A stretch of 64,000 nt of DNA from Macrotrachela quadricornifera (GCA_022393335.1 JAJEKB010021931.1:1266150-1330149), one strand, 5' to 3'. Counted from the stretch's first letter, positions 36,650 through 47,921 are shown. Notes: generated from the letters alone by a model not told the origin. Numbers and translations: made by a program.

Positions 36650-39600
36650 TTAATCATGTAAATGGATCATGATAATGTAAATGATCATGCCCAAAAATTT
36701 GTGAGTTGCACGGACACAGCCAACTATGATTGCTGCAGCATTCGGAGTAGCATATGCCATTGCAGATCGTCGTGTTGTCGTTATTATCGACGAGTTTGAT
36801 GAAACGATTGGTATTGACGTTGATGCTACAATTATAAAAATATTGAACGATCAGATTAATAATATAGACAGAGTATCGCTAAACTCGATATGGACAAATC
36901 TAATCTTTTTATTTTTTTTTGTATATCTCTATCTATAATATTTTGATGCTACTGAAACAGATAGTTTTACCAGATGATTAACAAAAATACTGATGTTTCT
37001 TTTTACATTCTATGGTACTCAGAATAAAAGATCATGTATATAAGATTCTAAAAGAGCTTTTTACTTGTTGATGAAGTTGTCGATACAATATTCGATGTTA
37101 TACCTAAGAAAAAAAAATATACACAAACCATAAGAGTTTTTTAAAGTAGAAAGTGTTTTATACTACTTGTCGTTGTATTAACTGGTAAAGTATTTGTTGA
37201 AGTTGTCGTTGTTGTGCTCGTACTTGTTGTATTCGTTACTATAATAGTATATATTTCATTTCTATATAGACTTTGAGTTCAGCAAGATTCAAATGATCAA
37301 CGTATAAATAGAGAAAGCAATTTCAATCGTTAACAGTTATCTTTTAAACAGATGATAGAAATTTTATTGAAGTAAGCTATGACAATTTTCATTTGGTTTT
37401 CTCCGCTAATCGTATTTGAGACTATTTCTATATCGGCAAATTTAGTTCATACCTAATGACGAACATGATGAATGATTAGATTTATGTTCAAGATGTCAAA
37501 TGATATAGTTTTCATCAAAAATATTATTCCGTTTTATTTCTACTCTTTATATAATACATAAGAATTTTTCGTACCTGTACCAGAAAATTCATCATCACTG
37601 ATAAGTCTTGGATTTGTACTATTTACTTGTATCCAATCATTTGATTGAAAACAATTTCGATATTCCGTATAAACACTATAATTAGTCCATAAATTATCTC
37701 CATTAGCACCACCAAAAATTGCCCAATCAGTTTCTTTATCTGTATTAAAATATGAAGCAAATTTAATTTGTTTATTATTCATATAAGTACAAAATTGTTG
37801 TAACCAATCTGATTTTGCTGTTATATTCGAAATATTTCCTGTACGTATACTTGTCGATGCATATTCATTTATACATATTGGTTTTGAAGATGATAAATTC
37901 TGTAATCGTGCTATCATATTATCAAAAATTTGATTAGGATTTAACCATGAACTCCAACTTTGACTTCTACCAAAATTGTATCCATCAATTCCCATCCAAT
38001 CAACATAATTATCACCAACCCAATAATTTTCAGCTGTATAACCACCAACATCAACATTACCTACACACCAAATCCATTGAAGTCTCGTTGAATCTAAACC
38101 TTTATTTGTGAATATATCATGTATATGATGCCATACATCAATATAATCTTGTGGTGTTGAACCAAGTGACCAAGGATACCAATTTCCATTCATTTCATGA
38201 GCTAAAAATATAATTGAATATCAATGGTTAGATTTTCTCATTAATGCATGGATCATGTTTCGAGATGACAGTATATTTTCTGCAAATTTAATCGACGAAT
38301 AAATTCATTTGATAGTGATGCTAAAACTTTTTCTACAGACAGTGAAAATATGTGTATGTGCTTATCTAGTCATTGAGTTTAGACTAGGAGAAAGGGTATT
38401 TGTAAAATATGAAATGTTCAAGACTGGTAGAAATTTTGACAACGATCATTTTAGAATCATTGACTTTAGGTATATATACTGGCACCATAGATTACGATTT
38501 ATACATTACTGATAAATTCTGTTTCACTTTATTGAAGATAATAGATCAACATGTACACCACTTAACTGATTAAAGATAAATAATCTTCGAATTAAAAAGC
38601 TTTACAGATAAATATGATTTTGAAGTTTCTCAATTAATCCATAGTTGAGAAACCTCTCGAATTCAAAAACAATCGAATCATCGTATTTTAAGGTAAATCA
38701 TGATGAAAGGCTTACAACATAGTAAATTACAGAATAGAATCTTAATCAATGCGTATTCTTTTTACCTTGCATACGATTTTATCTCATTCATTTGTACAGA
38801 ATCACTAGCACATTGTGATAACCCTATGCTTCGAGATGTAAATTAAATATCATGAAATATAGAGATTTTACGTGTTAAGTAATAAATCACAGTTCGAAAA
38901 AAATCCATATAAATATGAATGTCACTCACAAACAACACAAAATATGTCATTTCAAATACTTACGATATTTTAAAATGTTTTCGTATTTATAGTGAAAATA
39001 GTAAGGTCACATATGTATTACATACTTTGATTGGAGGAATACTTAATCGAAATCGATATAGTTCTTTTTTTTTTATTCAAGTTTTTGTCTTTATCGAAAT
39101 GAGTATCATATTGCTAGGTGTCATTGTCGTTCTATATGGTTGCTTAATCATTGCGCCATCTCTTATTGACTCATATGCATATCATCCTCCATTATTCCAT
39201 TGTTCTTTTATTCTTCCTCTCATATACGCTTGTTCTCGTTGTTATTGTTCTGTTCTTATCTTTTACGCTTGATTCAGTTGTGCTTATCCCCTCTTAAGAA
39301 TAAACACATTCATTACGTGAATACTACCACGTAACATTGGTGAAGAAGTTGGTCTTCTTCCTCATTTCTCGGAAGAAATTATCGATCCCTACCGCTCCTA
39401 ATGTCTAACATCAACAAGATGAATCAGAAAATAATCTCCGAAATATGATGTTGAATTCGTTATTCTCACAAGTACCCGTCGATGAAATGCAATCCTTTGA
39501 ATCTTTTCGCGGCAGTGACGATCAAGACGTCACTTCTTGGTTAATGACTTTTGAAAAACTTTTCGATGAAGCCCAGGAGAAACCTGAAGACCGTTTGATT

Positions 39601-41899
39601 TTTATACCAATGTTTTTAGCTGGTGATGCCAAGCAATGGTACCGTCTGTATCGTCCATATGATTCGTGGTGTGCTTTTAAAACTGCTCTTGTGAAAGCTT
39701 TTACTTCTTCAGTAAACCAACTCAAACCATCAGCTCAACTATATAACCGTCCTACAACACCACATGAATCGGTTCAAAATTATAATCCTGATGTTCTGCA
39801 CCCATGTACACATCTTAACCACTTTTATACAAATTTTTCGCTTAACCATCATCGTTTTCATTCACAACATATGCTTGATTATACAGCAAATCGAGAACGC
39901 CAACATGAGTTGCTGCTATCCACTCCCAATGTCTCATTCAGTATGGTTTCAGCTGAATCTGTCCGTACCGATTTTGATATCGACTGGCCCATAGGGGATG
40001 AAACGTGGTTCATCCATAATGTACTGCCACAACGCCACCAGTTCGTTATGTATATGCAATCAGTAAAGCTGTCCACTTCGCCACCTACCGTCGTCGAAGG
40101 CTTAGTGCACAAAAGGTCGTCTGCTGATCACTATATTGCGCCACCCTTAGCTCAACAATCTAATGAAATTAATGACTTTTACTATGGATGTAGTTCTCGT
40201 ACTGGTATCATTTTTCTACCAGACTTACCTAACATTTTTTCAAGTACTTCATTCAACACAGTGTGCAAACCATCAGTTTCAATTCACGTCATTTTAATGA
40301 CTTTTATGTTTGTTAATATGGTATTTGGCAACCTCAGTTCTCATTTATTTTTCTATACTGGTAAAAATACTTCGTGCTTAGCTCGTAATCTGATATCTCC
40401 TGGTAACAATCAGTTCGACTGGTTTCGTACATTAGCGGTGCCTTAACCACGCATGATGCTGACCGGCAGTGGATGGAATAATATTCTTCCACGCCCAATA
40501 AACTGGAATGGGCCGTTGGATTCGATACATGTTTTTACACGAATTAGTTCTGCATCTTTCAATCTTTATAATCGTCATTTTTTATTTACCATCGTCTGCT
40601 TGATACATTTGTTCGTCGTCGTCCAGCTCCTCCATCGGCGCTCTTACTACTACTGTCTCCAAATACTAACATCTACACGATCGCCATGCTCTCACTCAAC
40701 AGTTGTGTGGCACTTCGCTCGTTCTACTCATACTTGTGCGTACTTATGTTGTTGTTGCTCTTATTTTTTTTCTTTCCTTCTATTTATTTATTTTTTTCTT
40801 TTTCTCTCGTTCGTTTCCTAATCACTTCAATTCTTTACTGTCTGTTGTTGTTTTATTTTGTGAATGAGCGAGGACGCTCATTTTAAGCATGGGAGGCGTG
40901 CTAGGTGTCATTGTCGTTCTATATGGTTGCTTAATCATTGCGCCATCTCTTATTGACTCATATGCATATCATCCTCCATTATTCCATTGTTCTTTTATTC
41001 TTCCTCTCATATACGCTTGTTCTCGTTGTTATTGTTCTGTTCTTATCTTTTACGCTTGATTCAGTTGTGCTTATCCCCTCTTAAGAATAAACACATTCAT
41101 TACGTGAATACTACCACGTAACAATATCTTGATCTTATGTTGTGCATATATTCTTGTACATCTCGAAAAATTATGAATTCTGAGAGATCTTTAAATAATC
41201 TATGTCAATACTAAGAAAACTTGAACTTATAAATTTCAGTTTTCACACTACGACATTGTTAATATAAATATGCCAAAAAAACTCGAATATGTGTTATTAA
41301 ATTTCGTCTCTAAATTTATGATTATTATTCTTATTTTTTCCAGTTTCTCACAAACTAAAATACTCATAGGGTAATACAGATGTTTATATATTATTCTCAG
41401 ATTTCTCATAATTAATGAAATGCATGTATCATCATACTTATTTTATTTCCTATTTTAAAAGATACATACCGAATCTTAGATATGCTCTTCGATCATCATT
41501 ATTCCCAAGGATACCATCATTTCCAGCTAACCATGTTTTCAAACGATCTCCAAATTGATGTATATATGCATCATAAGTATTATTTCGAACTAATTTTGTA
41601 ATACCAGATTGACTACTACCACTACAACCAAATAATTCCCATGTAATTACTGGAATACTTTGATTATTCCATATATTCTTCAGTTGATAATTAAATAAAT
41701 TATTCATTGATGTATTACACCAATCAGTAAAAAGTAATATTGCAATGGGACGTTTACCAATCCATGATGAAAAATATTGAATTTCACTCATAGACCAACC
41801 TTGATTACCATAATAAACTGCTGGTAGTTTAGTATTCACCGCTTGACAAACATTGAGCATTGATGTAATTAAAAATACAAATAATAATATGTTTTTCAT
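36650..41899 (-). CDS. secreted GH26 glycanase (beta-mannanase type) with Ser/Thr-rich tail, five exons
   Basis: Exons 41899-41470, 38201-37575, 37238-37167, 37103-37065 and 36825-36650 join in matching phase to give 447 residues. Residues 1-20 (MKNILLFVFLITSMLNVCQA) are a signal peptide. The catalytic domain spans about 22-340: the splice from exon 1 to 2 recreates RFAHEMNGNWYPW, whose E146 is the family acid/base, and ICINEYAST holds the nucleophile E256. GH26 enzymes cleave beta-1,4-mannans and related beta-glucans, so a role in digesting algal or plant walls is likely. Exons 3-5 encode a Thr/Ser-rich linker (TNTTSTSTTTTTSTN) and a moderately hydrophobic C-terminus (FLGMIIYIIMIHLHD) that could be a membrane or GPI anchor. 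The 3268-bp first intron contains a whole LTR retrotransposon. The tail exons are less certain than exons 1-2. Confidence 0.85.
39112..39336 (+). repeat. 5' LTR
   Basis: 225 bp, TG...CA, containing a polyadenylation-like AATAAA in its second half. Identical to the 3' LTR. Confidence 0.92.
39445..40446 (+). CDS. gag-like protein of the LTR element, with unrecognised C-terminal part
   Basis: A 333-codon frame from the ATG at 39445. Residues about 18-125 match the retrotransposon gag pattern: FRGSDDQDVTSWLMTFEKLF, RLIFIPMFLAGDAKQWYRLY, WCAFKTALVKAF and a following ESVQNY. After about residue 125 the resemblance ends; the remaining sequence (His-rich, then WPIGDETWF and hydrophobic stretches near the end) fits no domain I know and probably results from an internal deletion joining gag to a distant part of the element. 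No zinc knuckle, protease, reverse transcriptase or integrase is visible. Confidence 0.65.
   Translation: MMLNSLFSQVPVDEMQSFESFRGSDDQDVTSWLMTFEKLFDEAQEKPEDRLIFIPMFLAGDAKQWYRLYRPYDSWCAFKTALVKAFTSSVNQLKPSAQLYNRPTTPHESVQNYNPDVLHPCTHLNHFYTNFSLNHHRFHSQHMLDYTANRERQHELLLSTPNVSFSMVSAESVRTDFDIDWPIGDETWFIHNVLPQRHQFVMYMQSVKLSTSPPTVVEGLVHKRSSADHYIAPPLAQQSNEINDFYYGCSSRTGIIFLPDLPNIFSSTSFNTVCKPSVSIHVILMTFMFVNMVFGNLSSHLFFYTGKNTSCLARNLISPGNNQFDWFRTLAVP
40447..40898 (+). other. 3' interior of the LTR element
   Basis: Pyrimidine-rich sequence with overlapping short frames, no conserved domain. It ends in the purine tract just before the 3' LTR. Confidence 0.5.
40899..41123 (+). repeat. 3' LTR
   Basis: Identical partner of 39112-39336, followed by the ATAT target duplication. 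Confidence 0.92.
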
Positions 41900-43368
41900 A
41901 TTTATGATCAATATCTTATTCTATAGTTAAAATGATATTGTAGTATAGTACGAGAGAAGTTGATTTAAATGAAAAATAAAGTTTGAAAAGTCTAACTGAT
42001 CTTGAATATTGTACTGCACAACTATTGGACATTATGAATGCATAATAACACCTAATATTTTCTATGAGAATTTATACAATCTCTTTGTAAAAAAATAAAA
42101 ACAAAGTTTTGGCTATTACTTATAAATTATTCAAAGTATTAATAATGCAAAATAAAAAAAAACATTGTCGATTTCAAACACATATTGCTCACCAAAAATT
42201 ATTTGTTCATCAAATCTCACAGAATATATTAGAAATAGTTATATCTATTATATTCAACACTTGTATAGTACAATATTGAAGATCAATGATAATATTTAAA
42301 AAGTTGCTTTGCTCATTTGAACTAATTCTTTAACTCTACATATAGAGTGAATAGAATTATTCAGTCAAAAGTAATCTTACTTTTAAATAAATTTGGTGAC
42401 TAGTAAATATTATTCTTTCTCAACATCGGAAGATTTTATACTGATATAATGCTTCAATTGAATACTCAGTATTTTTTCTTTTTTTTCTTGAACGCATTTA
42501 AAAGTAAACTACAATGTTGACTTCAAGCTTTTTTTAAAATAAATAGAAGTTTTTGTATTTTATGAAACCATTTCCATACTTCCATCTGTATTTTGTTAGA
42601 TTCGATATGCTTCTTTTTGATTTTTTTTTCAACCTACAATTCGAACAAAAATAAACAACTAGTGTTTTTATTTTATTGTACTGCATCAGTTTTTAAGATG
42701 TGATTATTGATCTAGCAGAATTGAAGAAATCAAAATTCAATAACATAAGGGAGAAATCAGTTTTCATGTAAAGTCATACATATGTCATCTTGTAAAGGGA
42801 GTTTTGCTCCATAAAATTTGATATGCTACTATTTGCTTAAATTTTATTTTAAAAAAAAAGCATTTGATGATAGAGATTTTAGTCATTAATGTCTGATATT
42901 TCATTTATAATACAATATATGAAACAATCGAAATATGCTTTTTGAAGAAGCAATATTACTGTCTTTATCTTTAACTGTATGTATTATTATATACAGAAAT
43001 ATGAAAATTATCTGATGAGACTGTTTAGGGAAATCGAAATGTGTCGCGATTGATATACGAACTCGAATAATGTATGAATTACAGGAGGTAGAACAAAAAT
43101 AAAACAATGCTTCGATTGATCTGTAATTTTTGAAAGTATATTTTCAATGAATCACGTCATAATTCAATATTGATTGCATAGAACAAGAGTAATAGATAAA
43201 ATATACCCTTTATCTTATTTGTTTTCCTCTTGTTTATAAAAATGTTTACTTTTTTGTATTGAAAATTTCTCTAAAAATTTAAATGTGCAAGGCAATGCAA
43301 AGATTTGAAACCTTCTCATACGTAAATGTAATTTAAATTACAATGAAAAAAAGTATTTTGTCAATAGG
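41900..43368. other. AT-rich upstream region of the GH26 gene
   Basis: About 1.5 kb of AT-rich DNA between the GH26 start and the next transposon. It should include the GH26 promoter. No gene or repeat is recognised. The last eight bases before 43377 are a transposon target duplication. Confidence 0.45.
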
Positions 43369-43376
43369 ATTCTTAG

Positions 43377-44611
43377 CAGGGCTCCGCGTGGGATGGGATA
43401 ATCCCATCCCATCCCATCCCATCCCGTCCCATCCCATCCCATGGGACAGATTTTTGTGGAGAACGTCCCATGGGATGGGATGGGACCGCAAGGTTTGAGG
43501 ATCCTCCCATCCCATGGGATGAAATTTTTTTTTTAAATCCCATCCCATCCCGTGGGACATAAATTTTTTTTTTTAAATCCCATCCTATCCCATGGGATGA
43601 GAATTTTTTAGCCTTTCATTTTATCTCGTGAAATCTGTACTTTCTGTAAAAACTTTCTACTGATTGAGAAAAAAATTCCTTCGATATAGATGTCTCATTT
43701 GATGGTTTGAACTTCGAACAAAACAATTAGAAAAGTATTTTTTATTAGTCTTTAACTGGTTACCTAGCACAACCGCTAAGTGGTGTTAAAATTGACAAGA
43801 ATGAATCAAAGTATAAACAAAGACAATGGTTAAATTAAATATACTGTGATAGAAACAAGCACTTTTATTTAAAACAAATTTTTCTTGTCTTTCTCCTCTC
43901 TTTTCGTTATTGCGTAAGATGGTCATGTGATCATCTTTGTCAAAGAGAAATATCTAGGAGATATTTCTCTTATATCTTTGTTTTCTTCTCTTTTTTCCCT
44001 CTCTCTCGTCATGTGTGATGTCTTCTTGTTGATATAAAAAGGGATGAATTTTTCGGAATAAAGGAGGATTGTACACACTCACACTTAACAACGATCTATC
44101 TCCGTTCATTATACAGCCGACAGCTGTAACATTTTTATAATATGTCTGTCAAAGATTCATCGTCTATTCTTGAAAGTCCATCTGATGAGTATATTCTCTT
44201 ACCTATCATTCTATGTTCATGTAAATGATGATAAGTATTTTTAAGGCAGATAAAAAATGATTGTAGACTTGATTATAATAAAACTGAGAATATAGCATGA
44301 TCTTCTGAAACGTTTAGTGTCGTTGATAGAGTCGATAATTATACAGGACCTTTGTAATTGAAACGAAATTTGACTGTATGAAAATTCATGGGATGGGATG
44401 GGATGGGACAAGAGTTTTCTGTCCCATCCCATCCCATGGGATGAAGATTTTTTTTTAGTACCATCCCATGGGATCAAAATTTTTTTTGATACTATCCTAT
44501 GGGATAGGACAGGTTTTAAAAAATTATCGTCCCATCCTATGGGACAGTTAAAAAAAAATTCATCCCATGGGACGACTTTTTTCGTCCCATCCCATCCCAC
44601 GCGGAGCCCTG
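43377..44611 (+). mobile_element. hAT-like deletion derivative with GGGAT-rich termini
   Basis: Ends are inverted repeats CAGGGCTCCGCGTGGGATGG and its reverse complement, flanked by an exact 8-bp duplication ATTCTTAG (43369-43376 and 44612-44619): hAT-type signatures. Both terminal 200-bp regions are dense in CCCATGGGAT/GGGATGGGAT, short self-complementary units. The centre is of different composition and contains what looks like a promoter (TATAAAAAG at 44033) and a first coding exon. It is therefore probably an internally deleted copy of an autonomous hAT. Confidence 0.85.
44142..44188 (+). CDS. possible first transposase exon of the hAT-like element
   Basis: ATG at 44142 opens MSVKDSSSILESPSDE and then meets a good donor (GTATATTC). 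A TATA-like box lies about 100 bp upstream and the leader is Cys/Ala-poor and stop-rich. No downstream exon is present before the right terminus. Read as the surviving 5' end of a deleted transposase gene; tentative. Confidence 0.35.
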
Positions 44612-44619
44612 ATTCTTAG

Positions 44620-44898
44620 TATAGAAATAGAATACGACAAAAGTTGTAGCATTTATTATGTAGGTATTAATCCGATAATAAGTTATCATTAAATATTACG
44701 AATGTCAATTTTTATTATTTTCAGATGAGAGTGCACTACTAAGTTTTGAATAGATAACATTTCTTTTAGGTTTCAATATGAACACTTTATTAAGAAGAAT
44801 GCGAAATAAAATAAAAATTCAAACTAAAAGAAATAAGATAAGAATATTTTTGCAAGTATATATGTATTTACAAAAAAACCGAGTAAAATAATAGTTTA
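44620..44898. other. 3' flank of the lectin gene
   Basis: AT-rich sequence just past the lectin stop codon on the minus strand. Nothing else is seen. Confidence 0.4.
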
Positions 44899-45319
44899 TT
44901 AACAAGCAAGAACTCCATTATGATTACCAATACATTGATTAAGATCGAGACTTGCTCGTCGATTAGTACATATAGCCTTGAGCCATTGTCCAGAAATTTC
45001 AATGCTACCACAAGATGCACCAAAATTTTCATCTCGTCGACATGCTAAATTACCATCATCATTAGCAACACATTGATTTAAATTGATTGAACTTATTCCT
45101 TCACTTCCATCATCTCGTCTACAGGTTGCGATTAAACTTTGTCCAACTTGACCAACACTGTGACAACTATTAATAAAACCACCATCCGAACGTGCATACT
45201 ACAATAGAATAATGTTGCAAAATCAGTTTTGTAAAAGAAATTACATAAACCTGAATGAAAACAGCTATCATCATCAGAAGATAGATAATATTTAATCGTG
45301 TTAATACAATTGAAGTCAT
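44899..45319 (-). CDS. secreted cyanovirin-N-type lectin (CVNH), two exons
   Basis: Exon 1 (45319-45251) encodes 23 residues with a hydrophobic core (IIYLLMMIAVFIQ), a signal peptide. A 52-bp GT-AG intron follows. Exon 2 (45198-44899) encodes 99 residues that form two tandem CVNH repeats. Repeat 1 runs from FINSCHSVG through TCRRDDGSEG and SINLNQCVANDDGNLAC; repeat 2 from NFGASCGSIE through LKAICTNRRA and SLDLNQCIGNHNGVLAC. The two-fold internal symmetry and the N-x-x-G-x-L block are the hallmarks of the family, whose members bind high-mannose glycans. There are eight cysteines (35, 49, 66, 76, 86, 100, 112, 122) placed four per repeat, whereas classical cyanovirin-N has four. Likely role: binding of mannose-rich surfaces of microbes or food. 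The neighbouring GH26 gene may also act on mannose polymers, though co-function is only inferred. Confidence 0.88.
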
Positions 45320-45975
45320 AATTAATAGAGAAGATGATAAGAATATTTTTGTTGCATATTGTTGTTGATGATCCAACTACTTATATAGGATCTCAAAATG
45401 AGGGGCAGATTATTTATTACGTTCATCAATACAAAATGAAGTACGAAATCTATAACTAAATTTATATATTCCCATATCCCCATATAAACATAAAAGTACT
45501 ATTACCTTATTATACTATGCTTCTCCCACGTAATTGACACAAGGATACGTGTCGTCATTCACGGACAAAATACACGTTTATGAAAAAGAAAGGTAATGGC
45601 GTTTATTTTTTCATTATATTGATGATAGTTTATTTATTTTTGGCAAGTTTTATAAATATTTTCTATCATAATAAGCGTTATTTAGTATTCTTTTTATTGT
45701 GAAGATAATTGTTTATTACGATGAAGAATATTGAGTATGAATCTTACCTAAACTACAGTGTCTATGTAGAAGCAAGTGAATATGAATAATAGTTTTTTCT
45801 TTTAAATTCATATTTCAAAATATGTATTTATTCTCTAAACTGAAGGAAAGATCATTGATAAAATAAAATAAGTTGGTGTGTATTTGTTTATTTGTACAAT
45901 GTACCACCACATAATCATGAGTATTGATATAAGGATAGAATAACAAGTAGCGTGGATCAAAGCGATCCACTAGGT
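45320..45975. other. upstream region of the lectin gene
   Basis: AT-rich; presumably contains the lectin promoter. No other gene is supported. Confidence 0.4.
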
Positions 45976-47000
45976 CCCTTGACTGTAGGATCGGACTAAT
46001 ACCCTGGCGACAAGTACATTCCTTTTAGTACAGATTAATATTACGACTAAAGCATATGGGATAGGTCTCGATAATAACGAATACCACGGATACATAGCAG
46101 TTAAGGACCTAAGGGTACCCCAAATATGTGTAGTAGTTGAGGGCCTATGGATACCTGCAATCTATAGTGCTTGAGAACCTGCCCGTAGTAGGCTACTTGA
46201 GTATGTGTGAGTCCTAGCAAAAATGTATTCTGATTGATCGAAAAAATTGACGAATCGAAGGGTGTGCGGACAAACACACCGTCAGTTTCTGGATAGAGAT
46301 CTTCACTACAGTCAAGGGAATGTCTACGACACCCTTTAATCTATCCAAACAACTCCACGTTTCACCCCTATAATAGTGGCAATATTGAGGTCCCATCATA
46401 CCATTTGTATAATGGCCTGCCCAACTCCCTAGTTTTTCACTATTATATTGGAACAACATCCTGGTGTTCGAGGCGAACGGTAGCATCTAGTGGTACCTTC
46501 ATAGTATAGCACTTCAAGACCTAGACGTACCTTCATGGTATAGAAGTTCAGGAACTACGGATGTCTTCATAGTATAGAACTTGAGGAGCTATAGGTACCT
46601 TCATAGTATACAGCTTTGGGACCTTTCGGTATACCCATTGTATAAGGCTTGAGGAGCTACAGTTAAACTTACAGTATGGTACTTTAGGACCCATGAGGTC
46701 CTTTATAAAGTAGGACTTGAGGAGCCATGCTTACCTGCATAGTATAGCAGTTCAGGACCTAAGGGTATCCCCATAGTATAGGACTTCAGGTCCTAAGGGT
46801 ATCTCCCTAGTATGGGACTTCAGGACCTAAGGGTATCCCCATAGTATAGCAGTTGAGGATGTTTTTTTGACCTTTGAACCTATTCTATAGTATGTTTTTT
46901 TGACCTTTGACCCTGCGGACAAACACACAAACCCACAAACACATCGACAATTTCGGGATTTAGACCCTGACCTATTAGACCCTGACCTACAGTCAAGGGA
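45976..47000. repeat. TIR-bounded repeat carrying a minisatellite
   Basis: The ends TCCCTTGACTGTAGG (45976-45990) and CCTACAGTCAAGGGA (46986-47000) are perfect 15-bp inverted repeats. A third copy of CTACAGTCAAGGGAA lies near 46309, preceded by GCGGACAAACACAC, which is also found before the right end (near 46917). This suggests an internal duplication of the right terminus. The interior is more GC-rich than the surroundings and is filled by a tandem array. No coding content. Confidence 0.6.
46483..46865. repeat. minisatellite, about 34-bp unit
   Basis: About eleven imperfect units of the form CTTCATAGTATAGNACTT + GAGGACCTANGGGTA. The array lies within the inverted-repeat element and more degenerate units extend left to about 46060. 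Confidence 0.7.
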
Positions 47001-47254
47001 ATTAGTTAAAGTGATAGAGAATGTTTTGTACTACAAATCTTTAGGCAATCAAATATTTTGTCAACACTAGTCAAATATAGTTAGATATCAGCATGGCACC
47101 ATCGATCGACTCGAAGATGATTTTTAGATTGTTTTCGGAAAGAAGTTATTTCTAACGTAACATGTTAGAAAGTGGGCAATGTTCATTTGAAATAGTGTAA
47201 CATATAATTAGAATTGAGAATGTACGATAGATATCAAATTCATCCCATGTGAAT

Positions 47255-47921
47255 GTACTGAGTGCAGTGTACCCGAAAAAGTACCCTGTTTCCAGAATGT
47301 CACAAGATCTGAATGGGTACTGAAGTACCTCAAATACTTTCAGATACCTATTAGGTACTTGGACATGTACCCTGCTGAGAAACATCTAATAAATAAATAC
47401 TTGAGGATACTGATCAGATATTAAATTAGATACTCTTCCATAGTATTTTCAGGTGCCTTGTTACCAAAATTGCAGTATGTTCATGATCGAAACTAACCTT
47501 ATACGTTTTTCATTTTGTTTTTTCAAAGCAATCTAACTTCTTTTTTCGTTTTTAATTGATGAACAAGATCGACACGTTCTTGACTAATGAATACTCAAGA
47601 AATAATCTACAAAAAAATTCTATGGAAATAGATTCATTTCTTATGTTTTGTGTAGTTATTTATATAGAAGCGTATATGCAAAAGAGTACGGTAAATGAAT
47701 AGTTGCCACGCAGAACACGATAAATCTCGGGTATCTTATCGAGATTTTCTCGGTAAAATTACAGATGCAGATACCTATGCAAGTACCTTGCTCAGTGAAC
47801 GTACTCTTATGGGTACCCAATGCAGTACCTACATCAGTGTAATTACTGAAAATTTTCGAAGTATCCATATCGGGTACCCTACTGGAACTTTCTCAGTAGA
47901 TAGGTACCCTGAACTCAGCAC
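47255..47921. repeat. inverted-repeat element with GTACC-rich ends
   Basis: Left end GTACTGAGTGCAGTGTACCC; right end GGTACCCTGAACTCAGCAC. Reverse complementation aligns them with one gap and few mismatches. Both ends (about 47255-47390 and 47770-47921) contain many GTACC/GGTAC motifs, and the middle does not. This resembles a MITE whose termini carry repeated short palindromic sites. No target duplication was identified. Confidence 0.5.

Larger units (their letters stand above)
39112..41123 (+). mobile_element. LTR retrotransposon, truncated interior, recent insertion
   Basis: Two direct repeats of 225 bp (39112-39336 and 40899-41123) are identical in every base I compared. They begin TGCTAGGTGTCATTG and end CCACGTAACA, giving the canonical TG...CA. 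ATAT flanks both ends (39108-39111 and 41124-41127), a 4-bp target duplication. The purine tract GGGAGGCG precedes the right LTR. The interior is only 1562 bp, encodes a gag-like protein and lacks a recognisable reverse transcriptase, so the element relies on a helper. It lies inside intron 1 of the GH26 gene in the opposite orientation. Confidence 0.92.

Noticed and set aside
36726..36938. 70-codon plus-strand frame with IIDEFDE
   Set aside because: The minus strand at this place is the phase-consistent last exon of the GH26 gene, which explains the open frame better.
40453..40886. Overlapping frames of 122 and 66 codons near the 3' end of the LTR element
   Set aside because: Pyrimidine-tract translation with no domain; not credible as an envelope or integrase gene.
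43333..44619. Frames rich in MGWDG repeats
   Set aside because: Translation of the GGGAT-rich terminal arrays of the hAT-like element; low complexity.
46080..46870. Possible CRISPR array
   Set aside because: Units are contiguous imperfect copies of about 34 bp without distinct spacers, so it is a minisatellite; the genome is eukaryotic.
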